Source: SZUA-229 sp964531165 | Lineage (GTDB): Bacteria; Pseudomonadota; Gammaproteobacteria; SZUA-229 | Assembly (NCBI GenBank): GCA_964531165.1 | Contig: CAZHEA010000002.1 | Span: 50,719-114,718, forward strand | DNA length: 64,000 nt | Direction of reading: 5' to 3' | In this document: one piece after another, positions 17,379 through 26,375 of the stretch | Layout: each line of letters begins with the position of its first letter | Numbering within the stretch: the stretch's first letter is position 1 | Program-made: the position numbers and the translations under genes | The notes under the pieces: model-generated | Told to the model about the DNA's origin: nothing | The model's input: only the letters and a program-made list of their open reading frames with translations | The model's database searches: none

Positions 17379-18962
17379 TCATTCCCACTCAATAGTGCCA
17401 GGCGGCTTACCTGTAATATCGTAAACCACCCGGGAAATCCCATCCACTTCATTTACTATTCTACGGCAAACTAAATCTAAAAAATCATACGGCAAATGCG
17501 CCCAACGTGCAGTCATAAAATCAATGGTTTCAACAGCACGCAATGCAACTACCCACTGATAGCGGCGACCGTCTCCAGTCACACCCACCGACTTAACCGG
17601 TAAGAAAACCGTAAACGCCTGCGAAACACCGTGATATAAATCGTGTTTATATAATTCCTCAATAAAAATATGATCGGCCAAACGTAACGTATCCGCATAC
17701 TCTTTTTTCACTTCACCTAAAATACGTACCCCTAAACCAGGGCCGGGAAATGGGTGACGATAAACCATATCATACGGTAAACCTAACTCCACGCCGATTT
17801 CACGCACTTCATCTTTAAATAACTCACGCAGCGGTTCACATAATTTTAACTTCATGTAATCCGGCAGGCCACCCACATTATGGTGTGATTTTATTAAATG
17901 TGCTTTACCGGTTTTCGAACCGGCAGACTCAATTACGTCCGGGTAAATCGTACCCTGCGCCAACCATTTAGCATTTTCTAGTTTTGCTGATTCTTCTTCG
18001 AAAATATCGACAAATAAATTGCCGATAATTTTACGCTTATCTTCCGGGTCGGTCTTGCCTTTCAAGGCGGTTAAAAAACGTTCTTCGGCATCCACACGAA
18101 TGACTTTCACACCCATGTGATCGGCAAACATTTTCATTACCTGATCGCCTTCCTGAAAACGCAATAAACCGTTATCAACAAATACACAGGTTAAACGATC
18201 ACCAATTGCACGATGCAATAATGCCGCAACAACAGATGAATCTACACCGCCGGATAATCCAAGTAAAACCTCATCGCCACCGACTAACTCGTTAATTTTT
18301 TTAATCGAGTCTTCTACAATATTATCCGCTGTCCATAGATTACCGCAGCCACAAATTTCATGGGCAAAGCGTTCAATAATCCGTTGACCTTGATTAGTGT
18401 GCGTGACTTCTGGGTGAAATTGCACACCATAGAATTGCTTCTCTTCGTTGGCAATTCCTGCAACTGGTGCAGAATCGGTTGAAGCCATCAGTTTAAAACC
18501 GTCCGGCAATTCAACCACACGATCACCGTGACTCATCCACACATCTAACATGCCGTAGCCTTCTTCAGTGACATGATCTTCGATATTTTTTAATAAAGTG
18601 GTATGACCCCGGGCGCGAACTTTAGCGTAACCATATTCATGATGATCAGCATTTTCAACTTTGCCACCTAACTGTGCGGCCATGGTTTGCATACCGTAGC
18701 AAATACCTAGCACTGGTACACCTAATTCAAACACAACACCCGGCGCCATCGGCGAGTCATCACCTTCAGTAACAGACTCCGGACCACCGGACAAAATAAT
18801 ACCTTTGGGATTGAATGCTTTAATATCTTCGTTACTGACATCCCATGCATACAACTCACAATACACACCGGCTTCGCGTATGCGACGGGCGATAAGTTGG
18901 GTGTACTGGGAACCGAAGTCGAGGATTAAGATACGATCTGTGTGAATATTTTGTGTGGTCAT
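17379..18962 (-). CDS. guaA: GMP synthase (glutamine-hydrolysing)
   Basis: GuaA aminates XMP to GMP. ATG 18962 gives 527 residues, the usual length; the frame extends to 18998 but that part is repeat sequence. The class I glutaminase domain shows GICYGMQ (Cys nucleophile, about 86) and the HPEVTH catalytic His. The ATP pyrophosphatase P-loop is GLSGGVDSS (about 235-243), and the C-terminal dimerisation domain ends in KPPGTIEWE. It is downstream of guaB but separated from it by an inverted-repeat element, and no clear ribosome binding site is visible in that junction. Confidence 0.97.
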   Translation of the reverse strand: MTTQNIHTDRILILDFGSQYTQLIARRIREAGVYCELYAWDVSNEDIKAFNPKGIILSGGPESVTEGDDSPMAPGVVFELGVPVLGICYGMQTMAAQLGGKVENADHHEYGYAKVRARGHTTLLKNIEDHVTEEGYGMLDVWMSHGDRVVELPDGFKLMASTDSAPVAGIANEEKQFYGVQFHPEVTHTNQGQRIIERFAHEICGCGNLWTADNIVEDSIKKINELVGGDEVLLGLSGGVDSSVVAALLHRAIGDRLTCVFVDNGLLRFQEGDQVMKMFADHMGVKVIRVDAEERFLTALKGKTDPEDKRKIIGNLFVDIFEEESAKLENAKWLAQGTIYPDVIESAGSKTGKAHLIKSHHNVGGLPDYMKLKLCEPLRELFKDEVREIGVELGLPYDMVYRHPFPGPGLGVRILGEVKKEYADTLRLADHIFIEELYKHDLYHGVSQAFTVFLPVKSVGVTGDGRRYQWVVALRAVETIDFMTARWAHLPYDFLDLVCRRIVNEVDGISRVVYDITGKPPGTIEWE

Positions 18963-18975
18963 AATTATTTTTTTT

Positions 18976-19073
18976 ACCACAGAGGACACGGAGGTCACAG
19001 AGAAAAAATTAAATTGTTATATGCGCTATGCGCATATAACAAAAACCTCTGTGTCCTCTGTGTCCTCCGTGGT
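18976..19073. repeat. MITE-like inverted repeat between guaB and guaA (family B)
   Basis: Imperfect terminal arms begin ACCACAGAGGACACGGAGG on the left and end CTGTGTCCTCCGTGGT on the right. Inside is a perfect 11-bp hairpin, GTTATATGCGC-TAT-GCGCATATAAC, at 19016-19040. The element starts 13 bases upstream of the guaA start codon and fills almost the whole guaB-guaA spacer, so it is transcribed in the operon and would fold into one long RNA stem. Confidence 0.8.
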
Positions 19074-19093
19074 GATAGCTTTTGCTGTTAAAA

Positions 19094-20551
19094 TTAAGTA
19101 CGGTAGTTTGGCGCTTCTTTGGTTATCGTCACATCATGCACATGCGACTCTTTCATGCCCGCACCGGAGATTCTTACAAACTCAGGTTTAGTGCGCATTT
19201 CTTCTAAATTCGCGCAGCCGACATAGCCCATGCTGGAACGAATACCGCCGAGTAGCTGGTGCACAATTGCGGTCATTGGCCCTTTAAATGGAACCCGCCC
19301 TTCGATGCCTTCCGGTACTAGTTTTTCTGCACCCGCATCTTTGTCCTGAAAGTAACGATCACTGGAACCCTGCTCCATCGCCGCAATCGAGCCCATGCCA
19401 CGATAAGACTTATAAGAACGCCCCTGAAATAATTCAACTTCGCCCGGCGCCTCTTCCGTGCCAGCCAATAAGCCGCCCAGCATAACGCAATGTGCGCCGG
19501 CCGCCATGGCTTTTGCAATGTCACCCGAATAGCGAATACCACCATCTGCAATCAACGGTACACCGGTGCCTTCTAACTCTTTTGCCACATTGGATACTGC
19601 AGAAGTTTGCGGAACACCGACACCCGCTACAATACGAGTCGTACAAATAGAGCCGGGGCCAATACCAACTTTCACCGCATCCGCACCGGCTTTAACTAAA
19701 TCCCGCGCCGCTGCAGCAGTTGCAATGTTGCCGCCAATGACCTGCACTTGCGGAAATTTTTGTTTTACCCACTTAACGCGATCTAATACACCCTGAGAAT
19801 GTCCATGGGCGGTATCGACTACAATCACATCAACACCCGCTTCGGCAAGCGCGATAACACGGTCTTCTGTGTCAACCCCGGTGCCGACAGCAGCACCTAC
19901 ACGCAAACGACCTAAATCGTCTTTGCAGGCCATCGGAAAATCAGCAGATTTTTGTATATCACGCACCGCAATCATGCCGCGCAGCTGAAAATCATCATTG
20001 ACTACCAGCACTTTTTCAATGCGATGTTTATGTAATAACGCCAGAACTTCTTCGCGCTCGACACCTTCTTTCACCGTTACCAGTTTATCTTTTGGCGTCA
20101 TCACGCTGGAAACCGGTTTATCTAAATCAGTTTCAAAGCGACGATCACGAGAGGTAATAATACCGACTAAATCTTTACCTTCTAACACAGGTAAACCGGA
20201 AATTTTATTTTTACGGGTTAACTCAGCAACTTCACGAATGGTAGTATTCGGCGACACGGTAATGGGATCACTAATGACACCGGATTCATACTTTTTAACT
20301 TTGATGACATTTTTGGCCTGTAGCTCAATCGACATATTTTTATGCAATATGCCAATTCCACCTTCCTGCGCGATAGCAATAGCAAGCTTCGCTTCAGTTA
20401 CCGTATCCATCGCAGCGGATACCAGGGGAATATTGAGTTTAATATCACGAGTGATCTGAGTGCCCAGTGCAACATCATTGGGCAGAACCGTGGAGTGGGC
20501 GGGGATCAGCAGCACATCATCAAAAGTTAGTGCTTCCTGGGCTATACGCAT
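19094..20551 (-). CDS. guaB: Inosine-5'-monophosphate dehydrogenase
   Basis: GuaB oxidises IMP to XMP with NAD+, the rate-limiting step of GMP synthesis. The 485-residue product begins MRIAQEALTFDDVLLIPAHS as in the family, carries the tandem CBS regulatory domains (about 90-200), and has the catalytic loop GSICTTRIV with the active Cys near residue 302. A C-terminal loop residue pair and the KFVRISGAGMKESHVHD end are normal. First gene of the guaBA unit, divergent from a small lipoprotein gene. Confidence 0.97.
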   Translation of the reverse strand: MRIAQEALTFDDVLLIPAHSTVLPNDVALGTQITRDIKLNIPLVSAAMDTVTEAKLAIAIAQEGGIGILHKNMSIELQAKNVIKVKKYESGVISDPITVSPNTTIREVAELTRKNKISGLPVLEGKDLVGIITSRDRRFETDLDKPVSSVMTPKDKLVTVKEGVEREEVLALLHKHRIEKVLVVNDDFQLRGMIAVRDIQKSADFPMACKDDLGRLRVGAAVGTGVDTEDRVIALAEAGVDVIVVDTAHGHSQGVLDRVKWVKQKFPQVQVIGGNIATAAAARDLVKAGADAVKVGIGPGSICTTRIVAGVGVPQTSAVSNVAKELEGTGVPLIADGGIRYSGDIAKAMAAGAHCVMLGGLLAGTEEAPGEVELFQGRSYKSYRGMGSIAAMEQGSSDRYFQDKDAGAEKLVPEGIEGRVPFKGPMTAIVHQLLGGIRSSMGYVGCANLEEMRTKPEFVRISGAGMKESHVHDVTITKEAPNYRT

Positions 20552-20659
20552 ATCGGCTCCTGTTTGGTCTGGTTAATCGGACAAGTATATAAGAAAACAC
20601 TGAATAATTCATCCTCATTTTATAAGAAGATTCTATTAACTCTGTTCGACAAAATACAC

Positions 20660-20687
20660 TTGTATCCAGCATTCGGTAGGTTACAAT
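20660..20687 (+). promoter_or_regulatory. Candidate sigma-70 promoter for the SoxK-like lipoprotein
   Basis: TTGTAT (20660-20665) and TACAAT (20682-20687) are separated by 16 bases, about 80 bases upstream of the start codon at 20769. The match is to consensus only; no transcript data exist here. Confidence 0.4.
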
Positions 20688-20768
20688 CCCCACTCTGATT
20701 TAAAAAATCAGACAGGAAATTTAAAAACACGGAAATATAATATAAAAAAATACATTCATGAGGTCATT

Positions 20769-21089
20769 ATGAACCACGCTAAAATCTATGCCGGCATTGC
20801 GTTGGCGACATTACTACTGTCTGGCTGTGCTACAACAGGCTCTTCAGACTCTACAGCGGCAACGCTGGAAAGTTACAAGACTGCAGTAACCGCAGCTCAA
20901 ACTTCAATTAAAACCGCTAAAAAAGCTAATTACGAGTGGCGTGACAGTGGAAAAATACTGAAAAAAGCCGCTAAAGCAGCTAAAAGTGGTGACTTTGATA
21001 AAGCCCTTAAACTGGCGAACAAAGCAAAGCGTCAAGGTGAAATCGCATTGGCTCAAGCTAAGTCTCAGGCTAATGCCGGTCCTCGCTAG
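20769..21089 (+). CDS. Small Ala/Lys-rich lipoprotein, SoxK-like
   Basis: This 106-residue protein has a lipoprotein signal with lipobox LLSGC (Cys at 19). The mature part is a helical, Ala/Lys-rich domain holding YEWRDSGKILKKAAKAA and a repeated A..LA.KAKRQGE pattern. That pattern resembles SoxXA-binding (SoxK/SAXB) proteins, which assist the SoxXA cytochrome in thiosulfate oxidation, and also the small outer-membrane helical lipoproteins of the Lpp type. There are no sox genes in the window, so the link to sulfur oxidation is only suggestive. It is a single-gene unit with its own promoter-like sequence and terminator. Confidence 0.65.
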   Translation: MNHAKIYAGIALATLLLSGCATTGSSDSTAATLESYKTAVTAAQTSIKTAKKANYEWRDSGKILKKAAKAAKSGDFDKALKLANKAKRQGEIALAQAKSQANAGPR

Positions 21090-21122
21090 ACTGTAAAAAT
21101 CAGGTCAAACAAGCAAAAAATC

Positions 21123-21155
21123 AAACCGGGTCTGTAGCTAGCCCGGTTTTTTTTC
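21123..21155 (+). terminator. Rho-independent terminator after the lipoprotein
   Basis: AAACCGGG pairs with CCCGGTTT across an 11-base loop and is followed by a run of eight Ts. Strong, well placed 33 bases after the stop codon. Confidence 0.9.
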
Positions 21156-21199
21156 GCCTGCGATTTATGCTGAGACTACTACTTAAGCGCAATCGGGGC

Positions 21200-21345
21200 C
21201 GATGATAACTGGGGTCGGGATAACTGCGGTCGGAGTCAAAATAAATAATATCGTTCAAAATGCAGTATTTTTCACTACCTGTTTATTTTGACTCCGCCCC
21301 CTAAATTCGACCCCTAAATTTCAAATTTCACTCCGACCCCTAAAT
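21200..21345. repeat. REP/MITE-like inverted repeat region
   Basis: This occupies most of the 470-base gap before xseA. GGAGTCAAAATAAA near 21226 pairs perfectly with TTTATTTTGACTCC near 21281-21294. Partial copies of the motif GGGGTCGGAGT recur on both sides (near 21211, and in complement near 21311 and 21331). The structure resembles repeats associated with REP-type (RAYT) transposases, but no transposase gene is present, so mobilisation would have to come from elsewhere. Confidence 0.6.
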
Positions 21346-21561
21346 TATTCGTCTGCAGCAAACTCAAAAGCGACCTCTCCATCATTTATAAAACGCTAAA
21401 AGGTCACATTTTTTTGCACTCGTCCCCTGCAGTGATGCCATCAAGAGTTTTACAGAGCCTGCACACTACACTGTCAGTTTTTGCTGGTATTACCACAAGG
21501 TACAGGTCACCAAAAAGCGGCGACCTTTCCCCCGGCAAATGAAACTGATAGTATCCGCGAT

Positions 21562-22899
21562 ATGCTAACCACACCCAAAACCGAACGCACTGTTTACAGC
21601 GTATCCGAACTTAACAAAACCATTCGCGGATTACTGGAAAGCCAGTTTCCCCTGATGTGGATTGAGGGTGAAATTTCTAATTTAGCCGAGCCCGCATCCG
21701 GTCATATTTACTTCACCCTTAAAGACGCCAAAGCTCAGGTGCGTTGCGCCATGTTTAAAGGCCGCAAACAGCTTTTGCGCTTTAAACCCAAAAATGGTCA
21801 GCAAATTTTAATCCGTGCAAAAGTCGGATTATATGAAGCGCGGGGCGAATTTCAGCTTATCGCCGAGCATATGGAAGAAGCCGGCGATGGCAAACTGCGC
21901 AGAGAATTTGAAGAGCTAAAAGCCCGCCTTGCCGAAGAAGGCCTATTTGATGAAGCACTTAAGCAACCGATTCCGCAACTGCCGAGATGCATAGCAGTGA
22001 TTACTTCCGGCACAGGCGCGGCAATTCGCGATGTAATAAGTGTATTAAAACGCCGCTTTCCTTCCATTCCGGTGCAGGTTTATCCGGTTGCTGTACAGGG
22101 CGAAAAAGCTGCACCGGAAATTGCTAAAGCGCTGTATCGTGCGTCAAAAAGTAAAACCTGCGATGTAATTTTGCTGGTGCGCGGCGGCGGTTCACTGGAA
22201 GATTTGTGGGCTTTTAATGAAGAACAGGTCGCCCGCGCCATTGTACTGTGCGATGTGCCGGTTATAAGTGGTGTTGGTCATGAGGTTGATATTACCATCG
22301 CTGACTTTACCGCAGACCAGCGTGCCGCTACTCCGTCAGCCGCCGCCGAACTGGTAAGCCCAAACCAGCAAACGTACCTACATAAGCTCCAGGGCTATCA
22401 ACGTCAGCTTATTCGACAGATGCAGAATAACTTAAACCGCTTGAATGAACAGAATCAGTGGTTACAGAACCGCTTGAAAATGCAACACCCCAGTAGCCAG
22501 CTGATGCAACAAAGCCAACAACTGGATGACTTGACCGGTAGTTTACAGGCCGCATTTAAGGCCATCATCAATAAGAAAAAGCACACTTTAAAATATACTA
22601 TTCAAAGCCTGATAAGTAATCGTCCGGATCAGTTCATTGATTATCAGAAGGCGCAACTTGAAGATCTAAACAGCCGGCTGGTTTATTTATCCCGGCTTAA
22701 TCTTGAAAATAAACAACAGCAACTGGCCAATATATCCCGTACCATGCAAGCGGTAAGCCCGCTGAATACCTTGTCTCGAGGCTATAGCATTACCCGTGAC
22801 GCTAATGGCGAAACCGTCAATAATGCACGCCAACTACGCAAGGGCGATACCATTACCAGCGAATTTAAACAGGGTAAAGTCACCAGTCGGGTAGAATAA
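21562..22899 (+). CDS. xseA: Exodeoxyribonuclease VII large subunit
   Basis: XseA with XseB degrades single-stranded DNA in repair. I use ATG 21562 (MLTTPKTERTVYSVSEL); the frame opens earlier, but the upstream part has no family character. The 445-residue product has the N-terminal OB fold (about 15-110, WIEGEISNLAEPASGH), the catalytic domain (about 125-320, with ITSGTGAAIRDV, VRGGGSLEDLWAFN and GVGHEVDITIADFTAD) and a long C-terminal coiled coil. xseB is not in the window. Confidence 0.95.
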   Translation: MLTTPKTERTVYSVSELNKTIRGLLESQFPLMWIEGEISNLAEPASGHIYFTLKDAKAQVRCAMFKGRKQLLRFKPKNGQQILIRAKVGLYEARGEFQLIAEHMEEAGDGKLRREFEELKARLAEEGLFDEALKQPIPQLPRCIAVITSGTGAAIRDVISVLKRRFPSIPVQVYPVAVQGEKAAPEIAKALYRASKSKTCDVILLVRGGGSLEDLWAFNEEQVARAIVLCDVPVISGVGHEVDITIADFTADQRAATPSAAAELVSPNQQTYLHKLQGYQRQLIRQMQNNLNRLNEQNQWLQNRLKMQHPSSQLMQQSQQLDDLTGSLQAAFKAIINKKKHTLKYTIQSLISNRPDQFIDYQKAQLEDLNSRLVYLSRLNLENKQQQLANISRTMQAVSPLNTLSRGYSITRDANGETVNNARQLRKGDTITSEFKQGKVTSRVE

Positions 22900-23094
22900 T
22901 AAAGCTATTATTATCAATCAGTTACCAAAAAACCATCTAACTAACTGACATTTACAAAATTTAACACTCGCAAAACAAAGTAAATACCGGTAAATTATCG
23001 GGTTTGATTGATCTGGTTCAGTAAAAACCGGACTTTTTATTGCATACTAAATGTGCGTAACAACGCACCAGAACAAAATAATCGGAGATTATCG

Positions 23095-23526
23095 ATGCCC
23101 GCAAATTCGGCACCCATACACGGTTTTAAGCCCTATAAAGAAAAAAAGGGCGAAGAATACATGAATGAAAAACAACTTGAACATTTTCGTAGCATATTAA
23201 ACGCGTGGAAAGACGAGCTAATGGAAGAGGTCGATCGCACGGTTGACCACATGAAGGATGATGCCGCTAACTTTCCTGACCCGGCAGATCGCGCATCACA
23301 GGAAGAAGAGTTCAGTCTGGAACTACGTACCCGTGACCGCGAACGCAAGTTAATTAAAAAAATTGACGAGTCGATGAATGAAGTCGACACCGGTGAATAC
23401 GGCTATTGCGAAACCTGCGGTGTTGAAATTGGTATCCGTCGGTTAGAAGCTCGCCCGACGGCAACCCAATGTATTGATTGTAAAAGTCTGGATGAGATTA
23501 AAGAAAAGCAGAATAAAGGTAAATAA
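23095..23526 (+). CDS. dksA: RNA polymerase-binding transcription factor DksA
   Basis: DksA binds the RNA polymerase secondary channel and works with ppGpp in the stringent response. ATG 23095 is preceded by CGGAGATT, and the resulting 143-residue length fits the family. The product has the coiled-coil tip region DPADRASQEEEFSLELR (about 60-76) with its conserved Asp and Ala residues, and the four-cysteine zinc finger CETCGVEIG...CIDCK near the C-terminus. It is followed by a strong terminator and by gluQ, a common gammaproteobacterial pair (dksA-gluQ). Confidence 0.96.
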   Translation: MPANSAPIHGFKPYKEKKGEEYMNEKQLEHFRSILNAWKDELMEEVDRTVDHMKDDAANFPDPADRASQEEEFSLELRTRDRERKLIKKIDESMNEVDTGEYGYCETCGVEIGIRRLEARPTATQCIDCKSLDEIKEKQNKGK

Positions 23527-23540
23527 CTGTTATCTGAATC

Positions 23541-23564
23541 AGCCGGGTCTATCCCGGCTTTTTT
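23541..23564 (+). terminator. Rho-independent terminator after dksA
   Basis: AGCCGGG-TCTAT-CCCGGCT followed by TTTTTG. A clean hairpin 14 bases after the stop. Confidence 0.92.
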
Positions 23565-23575
23565 GTGTCCGTAAT

Positions 23576-23739
23576 AAAAGCAGGGTGTCCGCAAATGAAC
23601 GCAAATAGACGCAAAATATTATCTTGTGCCCCTGCGGTGCACAGCACTAGAAAACCGCTAACTACAATACCCACAGATAATCAGGGCCATATAACATTAT
23701 ATGCGTTCATTTGCGTTCATTTGCGGACACTCTGCTTTT
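23576..23739. repeat. Dispersed inverted-repeat element, family A copy 3
   Basis: This is the longest copy. The left arm AAAAGCAGGGTGTCCGCAAA continues as TGAACGCAAAT; the right arm is its near-perfect complement ending GGACACTCTGCTTTT. An internal mini-hairpin lies around GTGCCCCTGCGGTGCAC. The right end overlaps the only plausible start codons of gluQ. Confidence 0.85.
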
Positions 23740-24640
23740 GACTTTAACCTCTACCGCCACCTACCGAGGCCGTTTCGCCCCATCCCCCACTGGCCCATTA
23801 CACAAAGGTTCATTAGTCGCAGCCGTTGCCAGCTATTTAGAAGCCAGAACTAATAACGGTCAATGGCTGGTACGCATGGAGGATGTGGACGAGTTGCGCA
23901 ATGTAAAAGGCGCGGCAGATTCTATTTTACGCAGCCTCGAAGCTTTTGGTTTTGAGTGGGACGAACGCGTGCTTTATCAAAGCGAACGCAAAGCGGCTTA
24001 TGCCGATGCACTACAAACACTTAAAGATAAAAACCTTATTTATCCCTGCACCTGTAGCCGTAAAAGCTTAAAAGCAAAAGCTGCCAAGGGTAAGATAAAG
24101 ACAGGGCCATTAGGTTTAATTTACCCCGGCACCTGCATTAATAATACTTTTTTCAGCCGTAAAGCCGATGACTATTCAATTCGCATCAAGACATCAGAAA
24201 ATACATTTAGCTTTGATGATGAAATACTGGGCCACAAAGCACAAAACTTAAAAACAGAATCCGGTGATTTTATTGTTCGCCGCCGCGATGGTTTATTTGC
24301 CTACCAACTTGCCGTAGTAGTCGATGATGAATTCCAGAACATCAGCCATATCGTTCGCGGTGCAGATTTACTCGACTCAACCCCGCGGCAAATTTTTTTA
24401 CAGACAAGCTTAAGTTACGCATCACAGCAGTATGCACATCTGCCATTGATGGTGCATGAAAACGGCGACAAACTCAGCAAACAAACCGGAGCTAACAGCA
24501 TTGGTGATAAAGCCGATAATGCATTACTGGTTGAATGCCTGAATTTTCTTGGCCAACAGGCACCTGCTGAACTTAGTCGTGAAACCCTGTCTAACGTATG
24601 GCAATGGGCAAAAGAGAACTGGATGCTCAATAACATTTAA
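23738..24640 (+). CDS. gluQ: Glutamyl-Q tRNA(Asp) synthetase
   Basis: GluQ glutamylates queuosine in tRNA-Asp. It is a paralogue of GluRS lacking the anticodon domain, and the roughly 300-residue length fits. Visible are the FAPSPTGPLHKGSL nucleotide-binding block, a zinc-binding region CTCSRKSLKAK...GTC, and the DKLSKQ motif. No ATG precedes the conserved YRGRFAPSPTG in frame: the candidates are TTG at 23738, used here, or TTG at 23711, and both fall at or inside a repeat element. The true start is therefore uncertain by about ten codons, while the identity is secure. Confidence 0.93.
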   Translation: MTLTSTATYRGRFAPSPTGPLHKGSLVAAVASYLEARTNNGQWLVRMEDVDELRNVKGAADSILRSLEAFGFEWDERVLYQSERKAAYADALQTLKDKNLIYPCTCSRKSLKAKAAKGKIKTGPLGLIYPGTCINNTFFSRKADDYSIRIKTSENTFSFDDEILGHKAQNLKTESGDFIVRRRDGLFAYQLAVVVDDEFQNISHIVRGADLLDSTPRQIFLQTSLSYASQQYAHLPLMVHENGDKLSKQTGANSIGDKADNALLVECLNFLGQQAPAELSRETLSNVWQWAKENWMLNNI

Positions 24641-24715
24641 AGCAAACAATTCACCACAACGCGCCGCCATGCACTATATTTATTTAATACTGCCCCTTAA
24701 TTGAAAATAAAAATA

Positions 24716-26344
24716 ATGAATAAAAATCCGGACAATTGTTCACCCTGTGGGTTTTCCGTTTTACACAATCCCAGACTCAATAAAGGCACTGCCTTTAATC
24801 AGCACGAACGGCAAGCTTTAGGCCTTAGCGGTTTGCTTCCCTCCGCGATTACCAATCAACAAACCCAGATCAGTAAAATTCTCAATACATTGCGACGCAA
24901 AAGCTCTGACATCGAACGCTACATTTTTTTATTCTCCCTACTGGGACGTAATGAACGATTATTTTATCGACTATTAATTGATCATACCGATGAACTCATG
25001 CCCATTATTTACACCCCCACCGTTGGCGAAGCCTGTCAGAAATTTGCGCATATTTTTCGTGAGCCCCGCGGCTTTTATATCACACCGGCCGATCGGGGCA
25101 ACATTAAAAACATTTTAAAAAACTGGCCGGATAAAGATATTCGCATGATTGTAGTAACCGATGGCCAGCGTATTTTAGGCTTAGGCGATCTGGGTGCAAA
25201 CGGCATGGGCATTCCCATTGGAAAGCTCTCGCTCTATACCGCCGGCGCAGGCATTGCACCTGAACAATGCCTGCCGGTTATGCTCGATGTCGGCAGTAAT
25301 AATCAGCAGTTAATTGACGACCCGCTTTACCTTGGCCTGAAACAACCGCGCATAACCGGTGATGAATACTTACAGCTGGTAGACGAGTTTGTTAATGCGG
25401 TACAGATCTGCTTTCCAAAAGCGGTTATTCAGTTCGAAGATTTCTTAACCCCAAACGCCTATGCATTGCTGAATATTTATCGGCATAAAGTCTGCTGCTT
25501 TAATGATGATATTCAGGGCACCGCCGCCGTTGTTTTATCCGGCATTTACAGCGCCCTGAAATTATCCGCACAGGCATTTAAAGATTGCCGAATTCTATTT
25601 TTAGGTGCCGGTTCTGCCGCCACCGGTATGGCGGATTTACTGGTGCCCGCACTCTGTACAACAGGCTTAACGAAACAAGAGGCACGCCAGCGTTTATGGT
25701 TTATTGACCGTAAAGGTTTAGTCACTAAAAACCGAAAACACTTAAACACCCATAGTTTGCCCTATGCACATGAGCATAAACCCGCTAGTTTTATTGAAGC
25801 CATTGAAAGCATTCGCCCGAATATTTTAATTGGTGCCACCGGTGTACATGGCACTTTTACTGAAGAGGCCATTTCACTGATGGCAAAGATTAATGCACAA
25901 CCAATTATATTCGCCTTATCCAACCCCACCTCTCATGCAGAATGCACGGCCGAACAGGCATATCAGTGGACAGATGGTCGCGCCATATTTGCATCCGGCA
26001 GCCCATCAGAAACGGTACATTACAACGGCCGGACATTTCATCCGGGGCAGGGAAATAATGCATATATTTTCCCCGGACTGGGCCTTGGTGTTATTGCCAG
26101 TGCCGCGTCTTATATTAGTGATGAAATGTTTCTGGCTGCTGCCGATGCTCTTTCTGCACAGGTCAGTACAGAACAACTGGCGAAGGGAAATATTTTTCCG
26201 CCGTTAAGTCAATTGCGTCAGGTATCCATGAGCATTGCGGTGGCCGTGGCCACAACCGCCTACAATAACAAACTTACGCAACAGTCCTTGCCTGCGGATT
26301 TACCTGCTAGTATAAGTGAACTGATCTACGACCCAACGTACTAA
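24716..26344 (+). CDS. maeA: NAD-dependent malic enzyme
   Basis: This enzyme decarboxylates L-malate to pyruvate with NAD+. ATG 24716 gives 543 codons including the stop; an in-frame TTG 15 bases earlier is less likely. The large-type (about 540-residue) malic enzyme layout is seen: IYTPTVGEACQ (about 98-108), catalytic and metal residues in QFEDF and CFNDDIQGTAAV (about 258-269), and the dinucleotide-binding LGAGSAATGMADLL. The C-terminal IFASGSPSE block is present. Cofactor preference is inferred from the family. Confidence 0.94.
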   Translation: MNKNPDNCSPCGFSVLHNPRLNKGTAFNQHERQALGLSGLLPSAITNQQTQISKILNTLRRKSSDIERYIFLFSLLGRNERLFYRLLIDHTDELMPIIYTPTVGEACQKFAHIFREPRGFYITPADRGNIKNILKNWPDKDIRMIVVTDGQRILGLGDLGANGMGIPIGKLSLYTAGAGIAPEQCLPVMLDVGSNNQQLIDDPLYLGLKQPRITGDEYLQLVDEFVNAVQICFPKAVIQFEDFLTPNAYALLNIYRHKVCCFNDDIQGTAAVVLSGIYSALKLSAQAFKDCRILFLGAGSAATGMADLLVPALCTTGLTKQEARQRLWFIDRKGLVTKNRKHLNTHSLPYAHEHKPASFIEAIESIRPNILIGATGVHGTFTEEAISLMAKINAQPIIFALSNPTSHAECTAEQAYQWTDGRAIFASGSPSETVHYNGRTFHPGQGNNAYIFPGLGLGVIASAASYISDEMFLAAADALSAQVSTEQLAKGNIFPPLSQLRQVSMSIAVAVATTAYNNKLTQQSLPADLPASISELIYDPTY

Positions 26345-26375
26345 GCTATAAACATTAACCATAAGAGACCTTAAA

